DNA from: an uncultured Prevotellaceae bacterium
GTDB lineage: Bacteria; Bacteroidota; Bacteroidia; Bacteroidales; Bacteroidaceae
DNA: 27,299 bases
Direction: 5' to 3'
NCBI GenBank assembly: GCA_937910905.1
Contig: CALEPV010000089.1
Location: forward strand, 1-27,299
Below, one piece after another: positions 1 to 6,419 of the stretch (positions within the stretch are counted from its first letter, which is position 1; every line of letters begins with the position of its first letter). Made by a program: the position numbers and the translations under genes. Below the pieces are notes generated by a model that was given only the letters and a program-made list of their open reading frames with translations, was not told the DNA's origin and searched no databases.

Positions 1-52
1 GATTGTAAAACTTAATAGAATTCACGCCTTTGAATATGTCTCTTGGTTTCAT
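1..52 (-). CDS. 5' end of a minus-strand gene leaving the window (partial, tentative)
   Basis: From an ATG at 52-50 the minus strand stays open to the window edge, giving MKPRDIFKGVNSIKFYN. A -7 type box lies on the same strand only five bases before the ATG, so a transcript would have almost no leader. Seventeen residues are too few to recognise a family, and an open frame this short can occur by chance. The promoter box is the main reason for listing it. Confidence 0.3.
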   Translation of the reverse strand, partial: MKPRDIFKGVNSIKFYN

Positions 53-57
53 GGGTG

Positions 58-65
58 CAAAGGTA
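58..65 (-). promoter_or_regulatory. Bacteroidetes -7 box (TACCTTTG), minus strand
   Basis: The minus strand reads TACCTTTG, an exact match to the TAnnTTTG -7 consensus used by the primary sigma factor of Bacteroidetes. No clear -33 TTTG box is seen at the usual 19-21 bp upstream. It points at the partial gene at the left edge. Confidence 0.4.
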
Positions 66-220
66 GCAATAATCTGTGAGATTAGTGCGGTCTAAACGCC
101 TATACCTAATTAGTGATATCATTTTCAGTAAAATTCATGGTATATGTACATGTTAAGTGAACACAGATACATCTGATAAGGTTAGGATATGAAGAGTAGT
201 AGAGAAGAGATAGATGATGG

Positions 221-661
221 GTGAATGTGGCGATGCTGATGGAGGCTGCATACTCTCCTGTGCACGTAAGGCATCTGTGGGTGGAGCAAGCCCAGCGCGG
301 CGACAATCAGGAGCTACGCGACTACAAGAACGCTTGTGTGCTGAAAGCACGCAAGGCGGTGGTGATGGTGTCGCCTTTCATCTCTCCCGATGAGAAACAG
401 GTGATGCAGGTGTTGATGCGGGAGGAACATCCCTTCATCCTTCTGACCGACAACGGCTTCCACGACTACTACAAGCCTGCCGGCATTCTTTTCGATGCGT
501 GTGCAGCTGGTCGTCTGCTCATTCTGAGTCCCTGGCCCTACGATGGCGGGAAGCGTCACATTACTCGTGCCGACTGTATCGCTTTGAATAAGATGGCAGA
601 AGAAATGTGCGACAATCTTAATGGCACAGGGAATGATGCAATCAAAGTATCAGACTTATAA
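221..661 (+). CDS. Small protein, possible C-terminal fragment with a Rossmann-like (DprA/SLOG-like?) fold
   Basis: A 146-residue frame opens at GTG 221 (ATG 233 and 239 are alternatives), directly after an in-frame stop at 215-217. The middle reads like a nucleotide-binding or DprA-type Rossmann domain: a hydrophobic strand ending in VSPFIS, a second strand FILLTDNGF, then GRLLILSPWPYDGG and an ITRADCIALNKMAEEM helix. I associate this arrangement with the C-terminal part of larger Bacteroidales proteins, so this may be a truncated remnant. No -7 box was found in the AT-rich 220 bp upstream, which also suggests a remnant. The ORF ends at 661, 75 bp before the hemolysin gene. Family assignment is from memory and weak; that the frame codes for protein is more likely than not. 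Confidence 0.5.
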   Translation: MNVAMLMEAAYSPVHVRHLWVEQAQRGDNQELRDYKNACVLKARKAVVMVSPFISPDEKQVMQVLMREEHPFILLTDNGFHDYYKPAGILFDACAAGRLLILSPWPYDGGKRHITRADCIALNKMAEEMCDNLNGTGNDAIKVSDL

Positions 662-719
662 TTGAAAATAAAACTGGCTGTATTAAGACAGAAATGTGAT
701 ATAAGTCGCAGAATTGTCG

Positions 720-727
720 TATATTTG
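720..727 (+). promoter_or_regulatory. -7 box (TATATTTG) for the hemolysin III gene
   Basis: TATATTTG matches TAnnTTTG exactly. A weak TGTG at 695-698 sits at -33 spacing. The downstream ATG at 737 is only nine bases past the box, so the 5' leader would be about five bases. It fixes the start at 737, because longer in-frame readings upstream would begin before the promoter. Confidence 0.55.
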
Positions 728-736
728 CACTACGAT

Positions 737-1387
737 ATGGCAATAAAGTACACTCATAAGGAGGAGTTGTGGAACTCTGGAAGTCATGCCGGAGGCATCC
801 TGCTTGGGATGGTGGTTGGAGCCATATTCCTGTATATGACTCTGCGGGGCGACAATCCGTGGGCGAGGCTGGGAGTGTGCCTATACCTCTTCGGTATGCT
901 GGCATCGTACATCACGTCCACGGTCTATCATGCTCTGCCGTCCGGGTCGCGCTGGAAAGAGAGGCTGCGCAAATGGGATCATGCGGCTATATACTGGCAC
1001 ATAGCGGGTTCCTACTCGCCGCTGACGCTGGTGGCACTACGGACCCAAGGCTACTGGGGATGGGGACTGCTGGCTTTCGTGTGGGGATGTGCTATAGCGG
1101 GCACGATAGTGAGCTTCGCAAGGCTGAAGGAGCATTCCAACGTGGAGACGTTCTGCTTTGTAGGTATGGGGCTGAGTGTGCTGGTGGCATTCAAGCCTCT
1201 GATGGACTGTGTATCAGCAAATGCCGTCGCCTGGATAATAGCTGAAGGTGTTTGCTATATCACAGGCGCGGCATTCTATACAATGAATAAGCGGATGTAT
1301 ATGCACAGTGTGTTCCACTTCTTCGTACTAGCGGGCAGTATCTGTCATATCATCGCTGTGTGGGACGTGCTGATGGAGTACGTCTGA
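737..1387 (+). CDS. Hemolysin III / YqfA family (PAQR-type) membrane protein
   Basis: A 216-residue polytopic inner-membrane protein of the HlyIII/PAQR superfamily. It begins YTHKEELWNSGSHAGG, matching the family's N-terminal 'eE..N..tHg' signature, and has about seven hydrophobic segments. The conserved polar positions of the fold are present: S-T-V-Y-H after the second helix, WDHAAIYWHIAGSYSP in the middle, and HSVFHFFVLAGSICH at the end, which together form the family's metal-binding His/Ser set. Despite its name, members are not established toxins in most bacteria; roles in membrane lipid homeostasis have been suggested. The ATG at 737 is preferred to an upstream GTG/TTG reading because the -7 box at 720-727 lies between them. 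It is monocistronic and converges on guaA. Confidence 0.88.
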   Translation: MAIKYTHKEELWNSGSHAGGILLGMVVGAIFLYMTLRGDNPWARLGVCLYLFGMLASYITSTVYHALPSGSRWKERLRKWDHAAIYWHIAGSYSPLTLVALRTQGYWGWGLLAFVWGCAIAGTIVSFARLKEHSNVETFCFVGMGLSVLVAFKPLMDCVSANAVAWIIAEGVCYITGAAFYTMNKRMYMHSVFHFFVLAGSICHIIAVWDVLMEYV

Positions 1388-1389
1388 TG

Positions 1390-1417
1390 AATGATGAATG
1401 AAGAATGAAGAATGATG
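1390..1417. repeat. Heptamer tandem array (AATGATG/AATGAAG x4)
   Basis: Four consecutive 7-bp units, AATGATG, AATGAAG, AATGAAG and AATGATG, start directly behind the TGA of the hemolysin gene. Two looser units follow at 1447-1460 (GAATGAC, GAATGGC), just before the guaA stop. The 76-bp convergent spacer otherwise holds two small hairpins, CGAAC-tt-GTTCG at 1422-1433 and CTTGA-ccct-TCAAG at 1434-1447. Confidence 0.65.
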
Positions 1418-1463
1418 CGCTCGAACTTGTTCGCTTGACCCTTCAAGAATGACGAATGGCGGA

Positions 1464-3164
1464 TTAGCACCATTCGATTGTGGCTGGTGGCTTTGAAGAG
1501 ATGTCGAAGCATACGCGGTTGACGCCCTTCACCTTATTTATTATGTCGTTGGACACACGGGCCAGGAAGTCGTAGGGCAGGTGTGCCCAGTCGGCAGTCA
1601 TGGCATCGGTGGAGGTCACGGCACGCAGGGCAACGGCACGCTCGTAGGTGCGCTCATCGCCCATCACACCGACGCTCTTCACGGGTAGCAGTATGGCTCC
1701 CGCCTGCCACGTCTGGTCGTAGAGCGATACATCGATGGTGTCGGTGTCCTTGAGCTGGGCATACTCTGGAGGTACTCCGGCTGCGAGGATGCGGCGGGCA
1801 TCGCCTACAGCCATAGGTGTGCTGTACTCACGCAAACCGCGAATGAATATGTCGTCGGCTTGTTGCAGTATGTCCACAAGTTCACGTGTGATTGGCTCCA
1901 GTATACGCACAGCAAGGCCGGGACCGGGGAAGGGGTGACGCGTGATGAGGTGCTCAGGCATACCCAGCTGACGCCCCACACGGCGCACTTCGTCCTTGAA
2001 CAGCCACTTGAGCGGCTCGCACAGCTGGAGGTGCATCTCCTCGGGCAGACCGCCCACGTTGTGATGGCTCTTGATGGTCTTGCCCGTGATGTTGAGGCTC
2101 TCGATGCGGTCGGGATAGATGGTGCCTTGGGCTAGCCACTTCAGTTGAGAGTTCTTTCTGAGGAAAGCGTCCCGTTGTGCCGAGCGGAGGTCTCTTGCCT
2201 TGCAAGCGTCCTTCGGCCGAGCGGAGAGTTGAGAGTTGACCTTGCGGGCTTCAGCATTGAAAACTTCCACAAAGTCGCGGCCTATAATCTTGCGTTTGCG
2301 CTCTGGCTCTACTACACCATCGAGGTCGGCAAAGAATTTGTCGCTGGCATCTACGCCTATGACGTTGAGTCCCAGACAACGATAGTCCTCCATCACCTGG
2401 CTGTACTCATCCTTGCGCAGCAGGCCGTGATCAACGAAGATACATGTGAGACGGTCACCTATGGCACGATGCAGCAGCACGGCTGCCACGCTGGAGTCTA
2501 CGCCACCAGACAGCCCAAGCAGCACGCGGTCGTTGCCCAGCTGTGCCTTCAGCTCTGCGACAGTAGTATCAACGAAGTTGGCAGCACTCCACTCCTGACG
2601 GCTTCCGCAGATGCCAACCACAAAGTTGCGCAGCAGCAGCGAGCCCTGAGTGGAGTGGAACACCTCGGGATGGAACTGAACGCCCCAAATGGATTCGGGT
2701 ATCCAATAGGCTGCATACTTGACGCTTGGGGTGGAGGCGATGCACTGTGCACCTTCGGGCAGGGCTGTGATGGTGTCGCCGTGGCTCATCCAGACCTGCG
2801 AGTTCTCATCGAAGCCGGCAAAGAGCGGGTTGGTGCGGTCAATGGTGGTGAGGTGCTGACGACCGTACTCGCGGCTGCCAGCTGGCTCAACACGTCCGCC
2901 CAGAGTGTGGCTCATGTACTGCGCACCGTAGCATATGCCCAGTATCGGGTATCGGCCACGAATCGTGTTAAGGTCCAGCTTGAATGCTTCCGGGTCGTAT
3001 ACGCTGTAGGGCGAGCCGCTCAGAATCACACCGATGACATCGGGGTCATTGAGCGGCATCTTGTTGTAGGGTAGTATTTCACAGAACGTGTCGAGCTCGC
3101 GCACACGGCGTCCGATGAGCTGAGTAGTTTGTGAACCGAAATCGAGAATGATGATTTTTTGCAT
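1464..3164 (-). CDS. guaA: GMP synthase (glutamine-hydrolysing) with an in-frame repeat insertion
   Basis: Converts XMP, ATP and glutamine to GMP, the last step of de novo GMP synthesis in the cytosol. The N-terminal class I amidotransferase domain shows the nucleophile motif LGICYGAQ (Cys78) and QFHPEV (His165, Glu167). The ATP-pyrophosphatase P-loop SGGVDSS is at 219-225, followed by KWLAQGTIYPD, IKSHHNVGGLPE, the dimerisation region RHPFPGPGLAVR and the C-terminal DISSKPPATIEW. At 566 residues it is longer than the usual 505-525. Two extra stretches explain this: about 28 residues at 309-337, coded by a repeat-like insert (positions 2143-2237), and about 30 residues after IRGLREY. All catalytic motifs are intact, so the enzyme is probably functional. 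It is the last gene of the minus-strand series, 33 bp behind the nucleotidyltransferase. Confidence 0.97.
   Translation of the reverse strand: MQKIIILDFGSQTTQLIGRRVRELDTFCEILPYNKMPLNDPDVIGVILSGSPYSVYDPEAFKLDLNTIRGRYPILGICYGAQYMSHTLGGRVEPAGSREYGRQHLTTIDRTNPLFAGFDENSQVWMSHGDTITALPEGAQCIASTPSVKYAAYWIPESIWGVQFHPEVFHSTQGSLLLRNFVVGICGSRQEWSAANFVDTTVAELKAQLGNDRVLLGLSGGVDSSVAAVLLHRAIGDRLTCIFVDHGLLRKDEYSQVMEDYRCLGLNVIGVDASDKFFADLDGVVEPERKRKIIGRDFVEVFNAEARKVNSQLSARPKDACKARDLRSAQRDAFLRKNSQLKWLAQGTIYPDRIESLNITGKTIKSHHNVGGLPEEMHLQLCEPLKWLFKDEVRRVGRQLGMPEHLITRHPFPGPGLAVRILEPITRELVDILQQADDIFIRGLREYSTPMAVGDARRILAAGVPPEYAQLKDTDTIDVSLYDQTWQAGAILLPVKSVGVMGDERTYERAVALRAVTSTDAMTADWAHLPYDFLARVSNDIINKVKGVNRVCFDISSKPPATIEWC
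2143..2237 (-). repeat. In-frame repeat element inside guaA, flanked by 11-bp direct repeats
   Basis: The 11-mer AGTTGAGAGTT (plus strand) occurs at 2143-2153 and again at 2227-2237, exactly 84 bp (28 codons) apart. Between them are two imperfect copies of a 23-25 bp unit, 2165-2189 and 2204-2226, each running from AAGCGTCC to CCGAGCGGAG. In guaA they translate as the partly repeated SARPKDAC and SAQRDAF. Other GMP synthases go from the EA-K-V/L helix straight to KWLAQGT, so this block is an insertion in the ATP-pyrophosphatase domain that keeps the frame. The flanks (GAGAGTT heptamers) are the same word family as the intergenic heptamer arrays in this window. Confidence 0.75.
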
Positions 3165-3170
3165 ATAAAG

Positions 3171-3184
3171 GTGAAATGTGAAAT
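3171..3184. repeat. Short heptamer repeat (GTGAAAT x2)
   Basis: Two exact GTGAAAT units and a decayed third (GTAAAAA) fill most of the 33-bp gap between guaA and the nucleotidyltransferase gene. It is too short alone to be convincing; it is listed because equivalent 7-bp arrays occupy several other gene junctions here. Confidence 0.45.
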
Positions 3185-3197
3185 GTAAAAAGGAGAA

Positions 3198-3956
3198 TTA
3201 GCAGTTATGAGTTGAGGCAAACGTTGCAGCGGCTTCCAGTGTGTCCTGCTTGCCAACGTCAAGCAGATGGAGGTCGGAAACAATCTGCCCGTAAATCTTG
3301 CCTGATGTGCAGGCTTGCAGGTAGAAGTCGATGATTGAGAACTTGACTGGAAAGCTGGACATCTGCCAGAATAGGCGTGGATGCACTATGTGTATGCCGG
3401 AGAAGGGCATCATGTACACGGTGTGCTCGATGGAGGTGGCTGGACCCCGCACCTCGCCGGTTTGCATGTTGCGCCATCCCACCAGGCGGTTGTCCATCTC
3501 GAAGATCAGGGTGCGGCTAGAGTGGCGCTTGCTCACCACAAGCACAGCATCACGTTCGCCAGACCGGAGCATGGCTGCATTGTCATCGTATAAAGTCTGC
3601 AGGTCGGCGTTGCTCAGAATGTCCACATTGTGTATCAGCACAGGGTACTGCGGGTAGAAGAGGCCAGCTGCGTGACGCAGACCTCCGCCTGTGTCCAGCA
3701 GATTGTCGCGCTCGTCGCTGACCACTATCGTCATACCCTCGTAGAGCGGAGCCACATCGCGGATGTGCTGCTCCAGCATATCCGCAAAATGGTGGACATT
3801 GACCACTATGCGCTCGAAGCCTGAACGGTGCAGTTTGTCGAGCAACAGGTCAATTAAAGGCCTGCCGCCCACAGGCACCAATGCTTTAGGCATAGTGTCG
3901 GTGAGCGGTCGTAAACGCGTGCCGAGTCCGGCAGCAAATATCATGGCTTGACGCAC
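3198..3956 (-). CDS. Sugar-1-phosphate nucleotidyltransferase (MurU/RmlA/GMP-like)
   Basis: A cytosolic NTP-transferase-fold enzyme joining a nucleoside monophosphate to a sugar-1-phosphate. The signature AAGLGTRLRPLTDTMPKAL, followed by LVPVGGRPLI, is at the N terminus, with the metal-binding HNVDI (usually D-x-D-like) in the middle. At about 252 residues, without a C-terminal left-handed beta-helix, it resembles MurNAc-1-phosphate uridylyltransferase MurU or short mannose-1-phosphate guanylyltransferases; the substrate cannot be decided by reading. I chose GTG 3956, giving MRQAMIFAAG. A longer TTG start at 3974 would lie inside an intergenic heptamer repeat, and ATG 3944 is a slightly shorter alternative. 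No AmgK-type sugar kinase is adjacent. It shares the strand and close spacing of guaA. Confidence 0.85.
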   Translation of the reverse strand: MRQAMIFAAGLGTRLRPLTDTMPKALVPVGGRPLIDLLLDKLHRSGFERIVVNVHHFADMLEQHIRDVAPLYEGMTIVVSDERDNLLDTGGGLRHAAGLFYPQYPVLIHNVDILSNADLQTLYDDNAAMLRSGERDAVLVVSKRHSSRTLIFEMDNRLVGWRNMQTGEVRGPATSIEHTVYMMPFSGIHIVHPRLFWQMSSFPVKFSIIDFYLQACTSGKIYGQIVSDLHLLDVGKQDTLEAAATFASTHNC

Positions 3957-3968
3957 GGATGTCGTATG

Positions 3969-3989
3969 GTTCAAAGTTCAAGGTTCATG
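3969..3989. repeat. Heptamer tandem array (GTTCAAA/GTTCAAG/GTTCATG)
   Basis: Three 7-bp units in a row lie between the Spy-like gene and the nucleotidyltransferase. The array covers the alternative TTG start of the latter, which argues against that start. Confidence 0.55.
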
Positions 3990-4003
3990 GTTTTAAGGGG
4001 GGG

Positions 4004-4519
4004 CTATCTTGCCGGCTGGTCGCGGCGTCTGTCGTGTCGGCTTTGTCGAACCATATTGCGGTGGAAACGATCCTCGGCTTGCATGGCTTTGAACACCTTG
4101 CCGGCAGGTACGGCTCTGCACAGACGGTCGTAGTAGTCTTGCTCCAGCTGAGCCATCTCCACCTGTAGCTGCTTGATGTGCCGCACGGCAGCCAGATAGT
4201 CGGCCTCGGTTGCAGCAGCGTTGTTGGTGGTCTGACTCTTGAGCGTACGTACCTGCTCTCCCAGCTCGCGCTGCTTCTGCTTCATCTCATTGTATAGATG
4301 GAAGAAAGCAGTAGTCTCCTCGGTTGTCAGCCCGGCTTCGCGGGTGATGGCCTGCTCCATGCGCTGCTGAAACTCCTGCGGATTGAAGCGCTGCTGCTGT
4401 GCATGGCGCTGCTGCTGTGCGCTGATAGCAAGGCAAAGGAATAATGAGAGTAGCAGGGAACCAGCCCTCATCCTCCATGTGAGGGATGGGGTGGAATGTG
4501 TGTGGGAGAATGTATTCAT
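4004..4519 (-). CDS. Spy/CpxP-like periplasmic helical protein
   Basis: A 171-residue exported protein. From ATG 4519 it has a polar N terminus, a hydrophobic stretch MRAGSLLLSLFLCLAISA ending in a plausible signal peptidase site before QQQRHAQ, and then an almost wholly helical, Gln/Glu/Arg-rich body. The body has an LTTEETTAFFHLYNEMKQKQ segment resembling the LTxxQ region of Spy/CpxP envelope chaperones and metal-resistance sensors. A basic tail (RQSRHDRRRDQPAR) ends it. Short proteins like this often follow an ECF sigma factor and its partner in Bacteroidetes, which fits the two genes upstream. The ORF could begin at an earlier ATG (about 4543), but that part is coded by the TTTCAAG repeat array, so 4519 is preferred. 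The exact role is unknown. Confidence 0.75.
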   Translation of the reverse strand: MNTFSHTHSTPSLTWRMRAGSLLLSLFLCLAISAQQQRHAQQQRFNPQEFQQRMEQAITREAGLTTEETTAFFHLYNEMKQKQRELGEQVRTLKSQTTNNAAATEADYLAAVRHIKQLQVEMAQLEQDYYDRLCRAVPAGKVFKAMQAEDRFHRNMVRQSRHDRRRDQPAR

Positions 4520-4530
4520 GTCTTTAAGCA

Positions 4531-4586
4531 TTTCAAGTTTCAAGTTTCAAGTTTCAAGTTTCAAGTTTCAGGTTTCAAGTTTAAAG
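4531..4586. repeat. Heptamer tandem array (TTTCAAG x8)
   Basis: Eight consecutive 7-bp units: five exact TTTCAAG, then TTTCAGG, TTTCAAG and TTTAAAG, with a decayed ninth (GTTCAAT). It ends 11 bp before the start codon of the Spy-like gene on the minus strand. This is the longest and cleanest of the arrays in the window and a likely site of copy-number variation. Confidence 0.85.
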
Positions 4587-4597
4587 GTTCAATGGCA

Positions 4598-4641
4598 CCC
4601 CTGAAAGGGGCAAATACATTAGTCCAGGGGACTGACCCTGG
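4598..4641. repeat. Paired G/C hairpins (dispersed-repeat-like)
   Basis: Two stem-loops stand next to each other: CCCCT-gaa-AGGGG at 4598-4610 and CCAGGG-gactga-CCCTGG at 4624-4641. They sit in the 150-bp gap between the membrane protein gene and the Spy-like gene. Their CCC-n-GGG design resembles the interior of the element after serA (18943-19114). They could pause or stop transcription within the series or protect RNA ends. Confidence 0.5.
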
Positions 4642-4669
4642 GAATGGGGTTCAAGAGCGCAGTCATTCA

Positions 4670-5071
4670 TCAATAGGCCTCAGTCAGGTAGTATGCCAGT
4701 TCGGAGTTGTTGATGTACTCGTAGTCAAGAGCTTCGTCGATATACTCATCGCTGTAGTCATCGGATGTGGCAAGGGCGATGCTCTGCGGAGAAGTGACAA
4801 GACTGTCCTGCGTGGGTACAGGCTGATGAGTGTAGATGTATGTACTTGTGCCTATGCATACTGCAGCTACAGCTACTGCTGCAGCATAGCGCATGAAGCG
4901 GCGAACCGTGATTCTGAACTTCGATGGGCTGGCAGGCAGAGCGGGCTGCTCAAGTGTTGACTGCTGCTGCACGCGCTGCATCAATCGGTCGGTGAAGCTG
5001 CCAAAGTAGCCTTCCGGAGTGCGCATCGGGTTGCGCTGTGGTCTGATGTTGTATAGCTCTTTTTCTGTCAT
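4670..5071 (-). CDS. Single-pass membrane protein, probable anti-sigma partner of the ECF factor
   Basis: A 133-residue protein with a cytoplasmic N-terminal segment (RTPEGYFGSFTDRLMQRV, a pattern common in Bacteroidetes proteins encoded behind ECF sigma genes), one membrane segment around residues 60-82 (MRYAAAVAVAAVCIGTSTYI) and a strongly acidic C terminus (DDYSDEYIDEALDYEY). It starts 48 bp downstream of the sigma factor gene on the same strand. Position and topology suggest it controls or is co-expressed with the sigma factor. It lacks a recognisable zinc-finger (HxxxCxxC) anti-sigma motif, so this is inference. Confidence 0.7.
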   Translation of the reverse strand: MTEKELYNIRPQRNPMRTPEGYFGSFTDRLMQRVQQQSTLEQPALPASPSKFRITVRRFMRYAAAVAVAAVCIGTSTYIYTHQPVPTQDSLVTSPQSIALATSDDYSDEYIDEALDYEYINNSELAYYLTEAY

Positions 5072-5119
5072 GGTGTATGGTGTTTGTTTGCCACTATGAC
5101 CCTTTGACTATGAAATGGT

Positions 5120-5668
5120 TTAATCTTCGTGATGGAAAAAGTCGGCAATTTTCTTTACGGCATGGTGATAGGAGGCTTTCAGAGAACCGACACTGGTCTG
5201 TAGGACTTCGCTCATATCCTCATACTTCATCTCGTCGAAGTACTTCATGTTGAACACCTGCCGCTGCCTTTCCGGCAGTGTCGCTACTGCTGTGTACAAC
5301 TGCCGCTCTGTCTCATCTCCGTCGAAATATGGGTCGGCTTGCAGCTGTGCTGCGATGGCTTCTGCTCCTTCGGCATCTATGCTCACAGTCTGTCGGCGGC
5401 GCTCAATGAACTTCAGAGTCTCATTGTTAGCTATGCGAAACAGCCACGTGCTGAGTTGCGATTCGCCACGGAAGCCTTCCAGCCCTGTCCAAGCCTTTAT
5501 GAAAGTGTTCTGGAGAATGTCGTCGGCATCATCGTGCGATAGCACCATGCGGCGTATCTGCCAATACAGCCGCTCCTTATAGCGGTCCACCAGCACACGA
5601 AATGCTTGCTCCTGCTGTGCAGGATTGCGCAGCTGAGCCAGCAACTCGTTATCGTTGGTAGCAGCCAT
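5120..5668 (-). CDS. ECF-type RNA polymerase sigma factor
   Basis: A 182-residue extracytoplasmic-function sigma-70 factor. Region 2 is clear: FRVLVDRYKERLYWQIRRM, then DADDILQNTFIKAW and STWLFRIANNETLKFIERRR (the -10 recognition helix). Region 4 follows with LPERQRQVFNMKYFDEMKYEDMSEVL and the helix-turn-helix VGSLKASYHHAVKKI. The linker between regions 2 and 4 carries an acidic stretch (DPYFDGDETER). The gene starts six bases after the ABC ATPase stop, so it is almost certainly co-transcribed with the transporter, and the membrane protein follows. Its regulon is not visible here. Confidence 0.93.
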   Translation of the reverse strand: MAATNDNELLAQLRNPAQQEQAFRVLVDRYKERLYWQIRRMVLSHDDADDILQNTFIKAWTGLEGFRGESQLSTWLFRIANNETLKFIERRRQTVSIDAEGAEAIAAQLQADPYFDGDETERQLYTAVATLPERQRQVFNMKYFDEMKYEDMSEVLQTSVGSLKASYHHAVKKIADFFHHED

Positions 5669-5674
5669 CAGTGG

Positions 5675-6382
5675 TTATGCCTCGGCATTGAAGTACTCAT
5701 TAAGTTCAGCTATGGCAGAACCTTCATTATTAGGCAAGTCCTTGATGAGAACCCCCTTCTCTAGGAGCAGGATGCGTGTGCTGATATCTGCCACGAAGCT
5801 GAGGTTGTGGCTGGATATAATTACTGTTGTTCCGTGCTCGCGGTTAATCTGATGAATGAGTCGCGATACCACAATTTGGCTGGAGGGGTCAAGGTAGTTG
5901 AACGGCTCGTCGAGCAGCAGCACTTTTGGCTGTACCAGCATGGCTCCGATGATGCCAATCTTTTGGCGGTTGCCCTGCGAGAAGTCGCGCAGATACTTCC
6001 TGGTACCCAGTATTTCGTCGTGCATCAGCTGCTCATAGGATGCCAGCCGCTCGTTGAGATCAGCATCGCTGATGCCGTATAGACGGGCAATCAGGGTGAA
6101 GTACTCTTCGGGTGTATAGAAGTCCACGAGGAAGTGGCTGTCGATGAATGATCCGGTGTACTGCTTCCACAGGTCTGTGGTTGCCACATTCTGTCCGTCG
6201 GACAGGACATAGCCGTTTGTAGCCTGAATGAGGTCCAGCATCAGGCGCAGAAGTGTTGTCTTGCCAGCACCGTTGTTGCCTACGAGACCAACCAGCTGTC
6301 CGCTCTCGATGGTAAGCTGTGGGATGTCGAGGGCAACCTTGTCGCCGAATTGCTTTTTGAGGTTATTGATTTCTAGTTCCAT
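5675..6382 (-). CDS. ABC transporter ATP-binding protein
   Basis: A 235-residue cytoplasmic ATPase subunit. Walker A GNNGAGKTT is at about 35-43, the ABC signature is the variant FSQGNRQ at 134-140 (in place of LSGGQ), Walker B VLLLDEP is at 154-160 with the adjacent FNYLDP D-loop, and the switch histidine is H192 in ISSHNLS. The signature with N-R-Q is typical of ATPases paired with multi-spanning export permeases such as the one encoded directly upstream (37-bp gap). The substrate is unknown; no peptide or lantibiotic biosynthesis genes are nearby. Confidence 0.93.
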   Translation of the reverse strand: MELEINNLKKQFGDKVALDIPQLTIESGQLVGLVGNNGAGKTTLLRLMLDLIQATNGYVLSDGQNVATTDLWKQYTGSFIDSHFLVDFYTPEEYFTLIARLYGISDADLNERLASYEQLMHDEILGTRKYLRDFSQGNRQKIGIIGAMLVQPKVLLLDEPFNYLDPSSQIVVSRLIHQINREHGTTVIISSHNLSFVADISTRILLLEKGVLIKDLPNNEGSAIAELNEYFNAEA

Positions 6383-6392
6383 ATAGTAGATG

Positions 6393-6413
6393 ATTCACAA
6401 TTCATAATTCACG
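6393..6413. repeat. Heptamer tandem array (ATTCACA/ATTCATA/ATTCACG)
   Basis: Three 7-bp units fill the junction between the permease and ATPase genes, starting 11 bp upstream of the ATPase start codon. Confidence 0.55.
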
Positions 6414-6419
6414 ATTTCG

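Noticed and set aside
2145..3074. A 309-codon open frame on the plus strand opposite guaA
   Set aside because: It is antisense to a gene with complete GMP synthase motifs, has no recognisable domain, and its openness follows from the codon bias of the opposite strand.
4531..4586. CRISPR-like array
   Set aside because: Units are only 7 bp and contiguous with no spacers, and there are no cas genes; it is a simple tandem repeat.
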